A DNA stretch of 64,000 bases from Neisseria yangbaofengii (GTDB lineage Bacteria; Pseudomonadota; Gammaproteobacteria; Burkholderiales; Neisseriaceae). Both the position numbers and the translations under genes were made by a program. Shown piece after piece: positions 29,971 through 40,995 of the stretch; positions within the stretch are counted from its first letter, which is position 1, and each line of letters begins with the position of its first letter. Under the pieces are notes generated by a model. The model did no database searches. It saw only the letters and a program-made list of their open reading frames with translations, and had not been told where the DNA came from. The DNA lies in contig NZ_CP062976.1 of NCBI RefSeq assembly GCF_014898075.1, positions 1,302,001 through 1,366,000 on the forward strand. The letters run 5' to 3'.

Positions 29971-32900
29971 ATGAACAAAACCTGCTACAAAGTCATCTTC
30001 AATAAAAAGCGCGGCATGATGATGGCTGTTGCCGAAAACACCGCACGCGACGGTAAAAACGTGCAAGACGGCAAAGCGGCTATTTCAGACGGCCTTGCGG
30101 GTGCGGCCAAGTTTCAGATACAGATGGCGGCGTTCTCGGTGTGGCTGGCGGTCGGTTCGGCTGCTGTCAGCCCCGTGTGGGCAGCAGGGCTTCAGGCCGA
30201 CAAATCCGCGCCTTTGGGCCAACAACCCACCGTTTTGCAGACGGCCAACGGTTTGCCGCAAGTCAATATCCAAACCCCGACCGCAGGCGGCGTATCGGTT
30301 AACCAATACCGCCAATTCGATGTTGACAAACGCGGTGCCATATTGAACAACAGCCGCAGCAACACGCAGACCAAATTGGGCGGCTGGATACAGGGTAATC
30401 CGTGGTTGGCACGCGGCGAAGCCAAGGTGATTGTGAATCAGGTCAACAGCGTCAGTCCTTCACTACTCAACGGCTATATCGAAGTGGCCGGCCGTCGTGC
30501 CGAGGTGGTATTGGCCAATCCTGCCGGTATCCGGGTGAACGGTGCAGGCTTTATCAATGCGGCGGGGGTAACGCTTACCACAGGCAAACCGCTGTTTGAC
30601 AACGGCAATCTCACCAGTTTCCAAGTACGCGACGGCGATATTGCCGTCAACGGTGACGGCTTGGATACCTCAGGAGCCGATTACACCCGCCTGCTTGCCC
30701 GCGCCGCGCAAATCAATGCCGGCGTATGGGCAAAAGATTTAAGCGTGGTATCGGGCAGCAACGATGTGGCGACCGACGGCAGCCACACCCAAGTTTCAGA
30801 CGGCCGCCCAGCTCCTGCCGTGGCCATCGACACCGCGCAGCTGGGCGGTATGTATGCCAACAAGATTACGCTGGTTTCCACCGACAAAGGCGCAGCCGTT
30901 CATCATGCCGGTCAAGCCTTTGCCACCGCTGGCGGTGTGACCCTGAGTGCCGACGGTAAAATCGGTAACAGCGGCAGTATTGCGGCCGCCGACAATACGC
31001 AACGCTCGAGCGCAGCGGCGCGTGTAAATATTCAAGCCACGGCGTTTGATAATAGCGGCACCTTGTCATCACAAGGAAAAACCGCGATTCAAAGCCCGAA
31101 AGTCGGCAACAGCGGCCTGATCACCTCATCCGACGAACTGAATATCCGCACACAAAACCTCGACAACCGCCAAACCATACAGGCTGCCCGTTTCGACATC
31201 GAAACCGGCCGTCTGAACAACAGCGGCGACATGGCGCAAACCGGTTTGCAAAGCCTCAATATTGAAGCCGGCAAATTGAACAATAGCGGTTTAATCGCTT
31301 ATGCCGGCCAAGACCATGTTTCCGGCAACGGCGGCAATACTGCCCCAAGCACGCCTGCCACACCGACCACCGCCGCCGCGTCAGGCCGAATCCAAACTCA
31401 AAATGATGCGGCTGCCGTACCGCTGACCTTGGCCGAAGGCCGTCTGAAGGTTTCAGACGGCCTGGAAAACAGCGGCAGCATCACCGCCAACGGCGGCGTG
31501 GATATCCACGCCGCAAACAGCTTGGGCAACACAGGCAAACTACATCTGAACAAACTGGCCGTTGGCGGCAGCCTGCTGGATAACCGCGAAGCCGAAATCA
31601 TCAGCCGCCAGGCCGAGATTACCGCGCAAACCTTGGACAACCGCCAAGGTAAACTGACCGCTGCCGAAACGCTCACCATCCGCAACCAAACCACCGATAA
31701 CCGCGAAGGTACCCTGCAATCCGGCGGTAGTTTGGCTGCGGCCGTCCAAACCTTGGACAACAGCAACGGCCGACTCACCGTCAACCGACAAGCCGGTATC
31801 AAAGCCGCAGCCCTGCTCAATCAAAGCGGCCAAATCGACACAGGCCGTCTGAAAGCCGAAGCCGCCCGTCTAGACAATACCTCAGGCCAAATCCGCAGCG
31901 ATGAAATGACCGAGCTCAAAGTTTCAGACGGCCTTGACAACCAACGCGGCCTCATCGGTTCGGCCAAAGACGTGAAAATACACGACGGCGGCAGCCAAAG
32001 TCTAAGCATCAACAATGCATCAGGCGAAATACTCGCCGAACAACACCTTGATATCCAAGCCAAAACACTGACCAAGCAAGGAGAGCTGGCGGCCAACCGA
32101 AACCTGTCGCTCAATCTTAAAGACAGCTTTACCGCCGCACAAGACATCCGTGCCGGACAAGGTTTGACCGTCAGCAGCAAAGGCGGCATCCACAACAGCT
32201 ACACGCTGGAAGGCAGCCGTTTCGTACGCTTGGAAGCCGACCACATCGACAACACCGCATCCGGCACCATCCAATCCGGCAGCGACACCCGTCTCAAAGC
32301 CGACAACATTACCAACCGCGGCTTAATCAACAGCAACGGCCTCACCCTCTTGGATGCAGGCAATACCGTACTGAACATCGGCAGCGGACGCGTGTATGGC
32401 GACTGGGTGGCGATTGAGGCCGAGAAGCTGGTGAACCAAGAAGAAACGGCCAATGGCGAAACCAAAGCCGCCGTCATTGCCGCGCGCGAACATTTGGCCG
32501 TGGGGGCGAAGGAGATTACCAATCAGGAAGAAGCGAAGCTTTCCAGCGAAGGCAGTTTGAATATTGGCGGCAGTTTGGATGAGCAGCATCAGGCGCAGGG
32601 TATGGCTGATCGTTTGATTAATGCCAGTGCCACGATTGAAGCAGGAGGAGACGCACGGATTGGGGTGAAATCATTAAAAAATCTAAACAATCATTTCCGG
32701 ACCGGCGAATATTTAGACAGCAGTAAACATATTATTTCCTATACCAAAGCCGGGGAAGCGGAACCATTCTTTACCGAAGGCAAAGACGGTACGACCCGCA
32801 AAGAACGACATGATTTCGGCTTTATCTACAATGACGGTACCGAGCAATGGCTGCACAAATACGCTGTTCGCCAATACTATCAGGCTGATTATATTCAAGA

Positions 32901-35900
32901 TATTTACAAACAGAAAATCGTTGAAAACCGTCCCGGCCAAATTCTTGTAGGCGGCAACCTTAACGTTGAAGGAAAATGGTTAAACCATAACAGTATGATT
33001 CTGACCGGCGGCACAATTACCGATAAAACCAACATCAATAACCAGGCTGCTAAAGATACCGTCCGCACTGTTAATACCGGTATGCTGCGAGGCGGCAGTT
33101 ATGATAGGCACGGTTCCCGAGGCCGCCGTCATATTGAGTTTGACAAAGAAAGCAGCCATATTCCCAATCCGCCGGACACCCACCCCGACTTTACAACCAA
33201 AGTTTCCGATGTACAGGAATACAGTACCCTAACATTAACCGGTAATGCTGCCGAACAGGCCAATCTCTCTCCAACCGCCGTTACTCACGGCGGCAGCACC
33301 CCCGCACCCATTAAAACCCTCAACACCGATACCAAGCTGCCGACATCCAGCCTGTATGCCGTCAACCCGGCCCACCCGTCGTATCTGGTCGAAACCGATC
33401 CCGCCTTTACCAACTACAAACAATGGCTGAGCAGCGACTATATGCTCAATGCCCTCAAACTCGACCCAAGTAGAATGCACAAACGCTTAGGCGACGGCTA
33501 TTACGAGCAAAAGCTGGTAAACGAACAAGTTGCCCGCTTAACCGGCTACCGCCGCCTCGACGGTTACACCAACGACGAAGCCCAGTTCAAAGCACTGATG
33601 CAAGCCGGCATCACCTTCGCCCGCGAACAGCAGCTCACACCGGGCATCGCCCTTTCGCCAGAACAAGTAGCACGCCTCACTTCCGACATTGTTTGGCTGG
33701 AAACCCAAACCCTTACCTTAATCGACGGCAGCACGGTTGATGTGTTGGCACCCAAAGTCTATCTCACCGTCAAACCCGGCGACATCAATGCCCACGGCGG
33801 TTTGATCAGTGCCGACCGACTGGCGATGAACGGCACGGGCAGCATCATCAACAGCGGTACGTTGGCCGGGCGTAAAATCGCCGACCTATCCGCCACCGAC
33901 ATCACCAACAGCGGTGTGGTTCAAGGCGGTAAAGTGCGCTTACGCGGCCAAGATGTGAACATCGAAGGCGGCACCGTCGCCGCCGACACCCTGTTGGCCG
34001 TCGAGGCCGACCGCCTCCGCGTTGCCTCCACCACGGCTACCGGTGGCGATGAGCGCAACGGCCAAACCCAAATCGACCGCGTTGCCGGTTTGTATGTCAA
34101 CAACGCTTCAGACGGCCTCTTAAGCCTCAAAGCCAACCAAAGCATCGACTTCGTCGCCGCCAATCTGCGTAACGAAGCGTCCAAAGGCAAAACCCAAATC
34201 GTTTCAGACGGCCGCATCGATTTGGGCACCGCCAAGCTCGAAGCCCACAGCAAATGGGGCGAACTGAGCGATAAAAACCACCGCCATGTTGCCCAAACTT
34301 CCGAAGCGGGTACCGTCATCGGTGCGGCCGGCGATATCCTGCTTTCCGCCAAAGACGATTTGACCGTCCGCCAAGGCAGCATCGCCAGCGATAAAGGCAG
34401 GGTTACCCTCTCCGGCCGCAACGTCGACATCAGCGAAGGCCGTCAAACGCTGGATTTGGACGAATCAATCTACACCAAATCGCGCGGCATCGCTTCCAAA
34501 ACAACCGGCCTCGACCAATACCGCCGTCAGCACGACGAAGCGGTCGGCAGCGAAATCAGCGGCGGCAAAGTGTTGATTGCAGCCGATAACAATTTAACCG
34601 TACGCGGCGGCAACGTGGTTTCAGACGGCCTGACCGTGTTGACGGCGGGCAATGATGTCAACATCACCGCCGCGCAAAGCACCTATAACGACAGCGAATT
34701 CCACCAAACCAAAAAATCCGGCCTGATGGGTTCGGGCGGCATCGGTTTTACCGTCGGCAGCAAAAAAGACACCGCCGACAGCGGCAGCCGTACCCGGGTG
34801 AATCACGGCTCGACCGTCGGCAGCTTAACAGGCGACACCGTCATTTCTGCCGAACAAAACTACCGCCAAACCGGCTCGACCGTCTCCTCGCCCGAAGGCG
34901 ACGTACTGATTCGTGCGCGCAACATCGACATTAAAGCGGCGCAGGATACTTACGCCACCGACTACCGGCAGACCCTCGAACAAAAAGGCCTGACCGTAGC
35001 GGTCAACGTGCCCGTCGTTCAGGCCGTACAAAGCACAGCAGCCGCTGCCAAAACCGTCGGCAAAAGCAACAACGGCCGCGTCAATGCCATGGCCGCGGCC
35101 AATGCCGCATGGCAGACACGCAAGTTATTGGCCGAAGAAAGCAGTCCCGACAACCTCAAAGGCCTGGCAAACACCGCTGCCGCCCTATCCGCCGGCGATT
35201 GGCAATCTGCAGCAAACGCATCCAACGTCAGTGTCTCCCTTACCTACGGCCAACAAAAAAACACTGCCCAAAGCCACAGCGAAGGCAGTACCGCCCAAAG
35301 CAGCCAAGTCATCGGCGGCGGCCAAGTCAGCCTGATCGCCGACGAAGGCCGTCTGAACATCACCGGCTCAGATGCGGCCGGTAAAGAAGGCACATTATTG
35401 CGCGCCAAAGACATCGTACTGCAATCGGCCGAACAGAGCCACAGCGAACGCAGCGACAACCGCAGCAGCGGCGGGAACGCCGGCGTTGCCGTTGCATTTC
35501 AAAGCGGCAAACCGGTTATCGGCTTTACCGCCGGCGGCAACCACGGCAAAGGCTACGGCAACGGTGACGACGTAACCCACCGCCATACCCACATCGGCGA
35601 CAAAGACAGCCGCACCGTCATCCAAAGCAGCGGCGACACCACCCTCAAAGGCGCGCAGGTAAAAGGCAAAGGCGTTGCCCTTAGCACCCGAAACCTCAAC
35701 ATCGAAAGCATACAGGATAGCGCCGTCTACCGCAGCAAACAGCAAAACCTCAGCGGTTCGGTAACCGTCGGTTACGGCGCATCCGCGACTGCCGGCTACA
35801 ACCAAAGCAAAACCAACGCCGACCACCGCAGTATCAGCGAACAAAGCGGCATCTTTGCCGGTGACGACGGCTTCCAAGTCAACGTGGCAAACCATACCGA

Positions 35901-38004
35901 CTTAAAAGGCGGCATCATCACCGCCACCGAAACAGCCGAAAGCGAAGGCAGAAACCGCTTTCAGACGGCCTCAATCAGCCACAGCGACATTGAAAACCAC
36001 AGCCGCTATGAAGGCGACGGCTTCGGCATTGGCGTATCAGGCAGCATCAGCGGCCAAAGCCTCGGCCAAACCGCACCTGCTGCCGACAGCCGCATCCAAA
36101 CCGTCGCCGCTAAAAACGGTATCGACAGCAGCATCGGCTACGGCAGCGACGGCGACAGTCAAAGCAGTGTTACCAAAAGCGGCATCGGCACGCGCAACAT
36201 CATCATCGGCAACGATACCGACGGCACACAGGCAGCAGCGGCCTACACCGGCACCCGCAGCGAAACCGCCGAACAAAACTCAGGCCGTCTGAACAACATC
36301 TTTGACAAAGAACGGGTGCAGAGCGAGATTGATTTACAGCGGAAGGTCAGTCAGGAATTCAGCAAAAATGTGCAGTCGGCCACCGGCGAAATCAACCGCA
36401 AACTGGATACGCTGAAAGAGCAGAAAGAAAAAGGCCTTATCAGCGAAGCCGAGTACCGGCAAAAAGCCGGTAATTGGCAGAAAGGCAAAGTGCTGCTCAA
36501 CAGCATCGCCGCAGGCTTAAGTGCGCCCACCCAAAGCACAGCAGGCATTGCCGCCGCAGCGGCAAGCCCGGCCGTATCCTATCAAATCGGGCAATACTTC
36601 AAAGGAGTGGCGCAACAGAATTCAGACGGCAAACTTACCGGTAAACAAGAAACCGCCCATATACTTGCCCATGCGGTATTGGGCGCAGCAACGGCAGCGG
36701 CGGGAGACAACAACGCCCTGGCCGGTGCCATCAGTGCCGGCAGTGCCGAAGCCGCCGCACCGCTAATCGGCAACTATCTCTACGGCGAGAAAGACGGCAG
36801 CAAACTGACGGCGGAGCAGAAGAAAACTGTAACGGCGATTACAGGCTTGTTGGGGACGGCTACGGGGGCGGCTGTTGGCACTCATTCGGCGGATGCGGTT
36901 CAGGGTGGTTTGGTTGCAGGGAATGCGGTAGAAAATAACTGGGCCCACACTCTAGGAGTGAATGACTTCGATATGAATGCCGATCAGGCTCAGCAAACAC
37001 GGAAAAAAGAAATCCGGCATCTTGCCCGAACATTATTTAAGGGCAACGAAAAATATGCTGAAGAGTATATTAATTACTATAATCAATACGCAGGAGAGGT
37101 AAATCGAATCGGTATACAAGAAGTGGCAGCAGGAACATGGGAAGCCATTGTAAACTATAAGGATACATATGCAGCCTTTATTGATGTCGTTAGCAATCCT
37201 GCACAAACTTTTGATAAAGTAATTATCAGTTATGATGAATGGAAACTTATCCGAGATGAAGCATATCGGTCAGATCGAAAATTGGCAGCTCATATGGATG
37301 CTTTACTCGCTGCAAGAGTAGGTGCAAATGCAACTTCAATAATTTTAGGTAGTGGCACAGCCAATTTGCTCGCTAAATCTGTACCAGTACAGAAAACAGT
37401 CGGAAAGTTGAAAAATGTAGTCCAAAGCTCATCATTTTGGCAGGAAGCAAGGAAAAAAGCCGACATCCGCATATTATCCGCTCAAATTCGAAAAGGAGCG
37501 AACAATGCAGCCTTACAAGCACCACAGAATAAACCACCTTCAGCTTGGGTACGAAATCATCAGCTATCTAACATAATCTCTAATAAAGCTGTTGGTATTC
37601 AGTGGGGTGCCAGTGTTGGCAAACAAGGTATGCCGTGGGAAAATTATGTCGGTAAAAATTTAGCGGCTGATGCTCGCCTACCGCCAAACTTCAAGACCTT
37701 TGATTATTTTGATGTAACGACGAAAACCGCAATCAGTGCCAAAACACTGGATACGCAAACGGCGGCACGTTTGGCCAAACCACAACAAATTTACAGCACC
37801 ATGAAAGGATATATTGATAAGACGGCGAATTTTACAGAATATGAATTATCTAGAAAAATATTAACAACAGATATGATTAAACAGCGGGAAATCCATTTAG
37901 CAATTCCGGCTCAAACCAATGCAGCGCAAAGGCAGCAATTACAGCGTGCAGTAGAATACGGTAAAAGCCGCAATATTACTGTTAAAATTACGGAGATTAA
38001 ATAA
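29971..38004 (+). CDS. TpsA/CdiA haemagglutinin-like exoprotein with VENN-linked toxin
   Basis: A 2,677-residue filamentous exoprotein. It begins with the extended signal (ESPR) MNKTCYKVIFNKKRG, then a signal segment ending near VSPVWA, the TPS secretion domain (about 80-300) and hundreds of haemagglutinin repeats. Repeats near 1750-2150 contain GNAGVAVAFQSGKPVIGFTAGG and similar blocks shared with the downstream cassettes. The pretoxin region ends in VENN (2320-2323), the boundary at which CdiA proteins exchange their toxic ends. The last about 130 residues (GMPWENYVGKNLAADARLPPNF, FDYFDVTTKTAISAKTLDT) have Glu, Asp and Lys spaced as in PD-(D/E)xK nucleases, and I recall Burkholderia-type CdiA tRNase ends with this pattern. 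It should be delivered by contact into neighbouring cells. The downstream gene is its immunity protein. Confidence 0.9.
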   Translation: MNKTCYKVIFNKKRGMMMAVAENTARDGKNVQDGKAAISDGLAGAAKFQIQMAAFSVWLAVGSAAVSPVWAAGLQADKSAPLGQQPTVLQTANGLPQVNIQTPTAGGVSVNQYRQFDVDKRGAILNNSRSNTQTKLGGWIQGNPWLARGEAKVIVNQVNSVSPSLLNGYIEVAGRRAEVVLANPAGIRVNGAGFINAAGVTLTTGKPLFDNGNLTSFQVRDGDIAVNGDGLDTSGADYTRLLARAAQINAGVWAKDLSVVSGSNDVATDGSHTQVSDGRPAPAVAIDTAQLGGMYANKITLVSTDKGAAVHHAGQAFATAGGVTLSADGKIGNSGSIAAADNTQRSSAAARVNIQATAFDNSGTLSSQGKTAIQSPKVGNSGLITSSDELNIRTQNLDNRQTIQAARFDIETGRLNNSGDMAQTGLQSLNIEAGKLNNSGLIAYAGQDHVSGNGGNTAPSTPATPTTAAASGRIQTQNDAAAVPLTLAEGRLKVSDGLENSGSITANGGVDIHAANSLGNTGKLHLNKLAVGGSLLDNREAEIISRQAEITAQTLDNRQGKLTAAETLTIRNQTTDNREGTLQSGGSLAAAVQTLDNSNGRLTVNRQAGIKAAALLNQSGQIDTGRLKAEAARLDNTSGQIRSDEMTELKVSDGLDNQRGLIGSAKDVKIHDGGSQSLSINNASGEILAEQHLDIQAKTLTKQGELAANRNLSLNLKDSFTAAQDIRAGQGLTVSSKGGIHNSYTLEGSRFVRLEADHIDNTASGTIQSGSDTRLKADNITNRGLINSNGLTLLDAGNTVLNIGSGRVYGDWVAIEAEKLVNQEETANGETKAAVIAAREHLAVGAKEITNQEEAKLSSEGSLNIGGSLDEQHQAQGMADRLINASATIEAGGDARIGVKSLKNLNNHFRTGEYLDSSKHIISYTKAGEAEPFFTEGKDGTTRKERHDFGFIYNDGTEQWLHKYAVRQYYQADYIQDIYKQKIVENRPGQILVGGNLNVEGKWLNHNSMILTGGTITDKTNINNQAAKDTVRTVNTGMLRGGSYDRHGSRGRRHIEFDKESSHIPNPPDTHPDFTTKVSDVQEYSTLTLTGNAAEQANLSPTAVTHGGSTPAPIKTLNTDTKLPTSSLYAVNPAHPSYLVETDPAFTNYKQWLSSDYMLNALKLDPSRMHKRLGDGYYEQKLVNEQVARLTGYRRLDGYTNDEAQFKALMQAGITFAREQQLTPGIALSPEQVARLTSDIVWLETQTLTLIDGSTVDVLAPKVYLTVKPGDINAHGGLISADRLAMNGTGSIINSGTLAGRKIADLSATDITNSGVVQGGKVRLRGQDVNIEGGTVAADTLLAVEADRLRVASTTATGGDERNGQTQIDRVAGLYVNNASDGLLSLKANQSIDFVAANLRNEASKGKTQIVSDGRIDLGTAKLEAHSKWGELSDKNHRHVAQTSEAGTVIGAAGDILLSAKDDLTVRQGSIASDKGRVTLSGRNVDISEGRQTLDLDESIYTKSRGIASKTTGLDQYRRQHDEAVGSEISGGKVLIAADNNLTVRGGNVVSDGLTVLTAGNDVNITAAQSTYNDSEFHQTKKSGLMGSGGIGFTVGSKKDTADSGSRTRVNHGSTVGSLTGDTVISAEQNYRQTGSTVSSPEGDVLIRARNIDIKAAQDTYATDYRQTLEQKGLTVAVNVPVVQAVQSTAAAAKTVGKSNNGRVNAMAAANAAWQTRKLLAEESSPDNLKGLANTAAALSAGDWQSAANASNVSVSLTYGQQKNTAQSHSEGSTAQSSQVIGGGQVSLIADEGRLNITGSDAAGKEGTLLRAKDIVLQSAEQSHSERSDNRSSGGNAGVAVAFQSGKPVIGFTAGGNHGKGYGNGDDVTHRHTHIGDKDSRTVIQSSGDTTLKGAQVKGKGVALSTRNLNIESIQDSAVYRSKQQNLSGSVTVGYGASATAGYNQSKTNADHRSISEQSGIFAGDDGFQVNVANHTDLKGGIITATETAESEGRNRFQTASISHSDIENHSRYEGDGFGIGVSGSISGQSLGQTAPAADSRIQTVAAKNGIDSSIGYGSDGDSQSSVTKSGIGTRNIIIGNDTDGTQAAAAYTGTRSETAEQNSGRLNNIFDKERVQSEIDLQRKVSQEFSKNVQSATGEINRKLDTLKEQKEKGLISEAEYRQKAGNWQKGKVLLNSIAAGLSAPTQSTAGIAAAAASPAVSYQIGQYFKGVAQQNSDGKLTGKQETAHILAHAVLGAATAAAGDNNALAGAISAGSAEAAAPLIGNYLYGEKDGSKLTAEQKKTVTAITGLLGTATGAAVGTHSADAVQGGLVAGNAVENNWAHTLGVNDFDMNADQAQQTRKKEIRHLARTLFKGNEKYAEEYINYYNQYAGEVNRIGIQEVAAGTWEAIVNYKDTYAAFIDVVSNPAQTFDKVIISYDEWKLIRDEAYRSDRKLAAHMDALLAARVGANATSIILGSGTANLLAKSVPVQKTVGKLKNVVQSSSFWQEARKKADIRILSAQIRKGANNAALQAPQNKPPSAWVRNHQLSNIISNKAVGIQWGASVGKQGMPWENYVGKNLAADARLPPNFKTFDYFDVTTKTAISAKTLDTQTAARLAKPQQIYSTMKGYIDKTANFTEYELSRKILTTDMIKQREIHLAIPAQTNAAQRQQLQRAVEYGKSRNITVKITEIK

Positions 38005-38498
38005 TGACTTTCAATTCAGAACGAGATTATTGGGCAAGTTTTAAAGCTAACGAGAAAGCCTTTATTATTCAAACTTATTCAGGTTTAGGAATGATAGGAA
38101 TAGATCATTTATATCCTCCCCATATTCTACCGTTGGATACTAATGATAAAATTCTAGGAGACATTGTTTTACAAGCGTTGGCAAACAGTAGAACATTAAA
38201 TAATGAAGCTGAACGGATTGATTTTTTTGATTTTAATAAAGAAACTCAACGCCATATTGATTGGTTAAATCATCTTTACGAAAAACTAGGCTATAAAACC
38301 AAGCGAGCCTTGTTTAAAAATATGATGAGTTGCACGATTTGGCTGAATAACGGCCGCATCAAAATCAGCCCCAGCCGTCATGTCAAACTGGAAGCATGGG
38401 AAGGCATAAAAGGCGTGGAAAATGTGATTGTAACTTTGGACAATACGCCTGAAGAAATCGGCGCAGGATTGCGTTTGGCATTAAGCCGTTGCCGGTAA
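38004..38498 (+). CDS. CDI immunity protein (DUF1436/CdiI type)
   Basis: A 164-residue protein whose ATG overlaps the TpsA stop. It is lower in GC than TpsA, as usual for toxin-immunity ends. The block MGIDHLYPPHILPLD and C-terminal ISPSRHVKLEAWEGIKGVENVIV, DNTPEEIGAGLRLALSRC fit the DUF1436 immunity family. It should bind and inactivate the C-terminal nuclease of TpsA in sibling cells. Confidence 0.8.
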   Translation: MTFNSERDYWASFKANEKAFIIQTYSGLGMIGIDHLYPPHILPLDTNDKILGDIVLQALANSRTLNNEAERIDFFDFNKETQRHIDWLNHLYEKLGYKTKRALFKNMMSCTIWLNNGRIKISPSRHVKLEAWEGIKGVENVIVTLDNTPEEIGAGLRLALSRCR

Positions 38499-38534
38499 TG
38501 TAGCAAGCTGTTACCCGCATAAGACTTCAATTCT

Positions 38535-38617
38535 AGCAAGCGTAGGTTGGGTTGAAAACCCAACAAAACCTTATATCTCTAGGTAATTGTTGGGTCATGG
38601 CCCAACCTACGCTTGCT
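38535..38617. repeat. 83-bp element with 17-bp terminal inverted repeats
   Basis: AGCAAGCGTAGGTTGGG (38535-38551) is repeated inverted at 38601-38617. A smaller hairpin (GGGTTGAAAACCC) lies within. It sits exactly between the immunity gene and the first silent cassette, and looks like a miniature inverted-repeat element. Confidence 0.75.
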
Positions 38618-40995
38618 TCAGCCGCTTTATCGGCAACAAAACCGACCTGACGCACGAAAACTCGGCAACCGTAACCGGTGTCGGCAGTGTCGTCGGCAGC
38701 GGTAGCGGCCATACCGGAATCACCGCCGGCAGAAACTACACCCAACGGGGCAGCAACCTGTCGGCCGACGGCAATATAGACGTTACCGCCCACAACATCC
38801 GTATCGATGCATCCGAAGGCGGATACCATGCCGACTACTACCGCCGCTTTACCCAAAAAGGCATGACGGTAGGCATCAGTTCCCCTGTTACCCAAGCAGT
38901 CGAAGCCGTTCAGACGGCCTCACAATCATTGGATCAAACTGGGCAAAGCCGCAACAGCCGCACCAACGCCATGGCTGCCGCCAATACCGGCTGGCAGGCT
39001 TATCAGGCGGCACAAAGCGTCGGTAAAGCCATTAACAGCGAAGGTGCAGGTATCAATGTCAATATTACCTACGGTGAACAGCGTAACGAAAGCAAAAGCC
39101 ATATCCTTGGCACCCAATCCGGCGGCTCTGCCGTTCAGGCCGGCGGCCATGTTAAACTGACCGCCACAGGAAACGGCAGCGCTTCCAATATCACCGTGCG
39201 CGGTTCCGATGTAGCCGGTAAAGGTGGAACATTCCTCACCGCAGACAACAAAATCGACCTTCTGGCTGCCGGACAAACCCACAGCGAACGCAGCAACAAC
39301 AGCCAACGGGGTTGGAATGCCGGTGTCGCCCTTGATTTCAGCAACGGTGTCAGCGTCGGCTTTACCGGCGGCGGAAACTACGGCAAAGGCTACGGAAACG
39401 GCGACGACGTAACCCACCGCCACAGCCATATCGGCGACAAAGACAGCCGCACCGTCATCCAAAGCGGCGGCGATGTCAATATCAAAGGCGCACAGGTCAA
39501 AGGCAAAGGCATTGCCCTTGCCGCTGAAAACCTCCGTATCGAAAGCGTACAGGATACCGCCGTTTACCACGGCAAACAGCAAAACATCAGCGGTCAGGTA
39601 ACCGTCGGCTACGGCTTCAGCGGCAGCGGCGACTACAGCCAAAGCAAAGTCAACGCCGACCACCGCAGTGTAACCGAACAAAGCGGCCTTTACGCAGGAG
39701 ACGACGGCTTCGACATCAAAGTCAAAAACCATACCGACCTCAAAGGCGGCATCATCACTTCTACTGAAAAAGCCGAAAGCGAAGGTAAAAACCGCTTTCA
39801 GACGGCCTCCATCAGCCACAGCGATATGGAAAACCACAGCCGTTACGAAGGCGAGAGTTTCGGCTTAGGTACTTCTGCAGAAATAAGCGGCAAAACGTTG
39901 GGACAAAGCCAACCTGACCACAACAGCCGTCTGAAAAACGTAAGCGATAAAGACACCTTCTCCAAAACCATAGGCTACGGCAGCGACAAAGACAGCCAAA
40001 GCAGCGTTACCAAAAGCGGCATCGGCACCCGCAACATCATCATCGGCAACGACCCGACGGGCGAAGCGACCGAAGCCGTTTACACCGCCACCCGCACCGA
40101 AACCGCCGAACAAAACTCAGGCCGTCTGAAAAATACCTTTGATAAAGAGCGGGTATTAAAAGAACTGAATATTCAAGTTCAAGTAACAAAAGAGTTCAGG
40201 CAAAACGCTTTTGCCACAATCAATGCATATGTCTTGCCAAAACAAGAAGCATTGCGAGAAAAAATCAAAAATACTCAAAGCGAAGAAGAAAAAACAGTAC
40301 TTTATAATCAAATATACAAATTACAGTATCTGAAACGGATACTTGAAACAACTGTGGGCGTTGTCTCAGGAACACCTGATACGGCGATTACACAAGGAAC
40401 ATTACAGCTTGCGGCAACTAAACTGCGACAAGAAACCTTAGAAAATTCTCGCTTGTTTAAAGGAATATATGATAGTGAAACAAAACTGACTAACGCAGGT
40501 TATGATAGCGGTTACTTCGATGGCGTAAAATTAGGAGGTGTTCGGATTGATTTGGATGCGATTTGTGGAGGAATTAATGAGAAGTCACGTTGCAAACCGA
40601 ATCCAGATGGTAGCTACAAATATATTGGCGGAACATCTATTGATGGTAATCCTATTCCTACTTTAAAGGATGCTATTGATAAGAATTTGAACTCTGCTGC
40701 AAAAGGGATGCATGGTCTCACAGGTGGTTTCCAACCTATTCAAGGAGAAATGTTTGGGCAATATGTGGTAGGCAGTTGGAAAGATTGGGTCGTCGAGTCC
40801 TTTGCAGGAACACACGATGTATTGGGCGGGCAAATGTGGGGATTATATGATGAGGTTGGAAATACCACTCGCGGCAGAGGAGAGCCTAACCATCCTAATA
40901 AAAATGATGGTAGGGTTTCAAGCGTTACGGCGATTGTAGCCATCCCTGCTGCAGCCCCTTTTGCATTATCAGATTTAATGTCGCCTGATGTATAG
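38618..40995 (+). pseudogene. tpsC-type silent cassette 1, toxin end cut by an insertion sequence
   Basis: The frame runs from about 38,618 without a credible start codon or ribosome site. Residues up to about RLKNTFDKERV repeat TpsA (GNYGKGYGNGDDVTHRHSHIGDKDSRTVIQ and following), so it is homologous to about 1.5 kb of tpsA. The end is different: a new C-terminal domain with GAKGMHGLTGG-like FQPIQGEMFGQYVVGSW and FAGTHDVLGGQMWGLYDEVGN, a block seen in CdiA-type C-termini. The TAG stop (40,993-40,995) is supplied by the end of the IS at 40,991, so the domain is truncated. In N. meningitidis such tpsC cassettes recombine into tpsA to change the toxin. Confidence 0.8.

Noticed and set aside
30000-38000. 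DUS-like cores (TTCAGACGGCC) inside tpsA as regulatory sites
   Set aside because: Neisserial coding sequences often contain uptake sequences; they are expected and do not imply regulation.
38926-39837. Long minus-strand frames opposite tpsA-like repeats
   Set aside because: Ala/Val/Phe-rich shadow proteins of repetitive coding sequence, without starts or homologous character.
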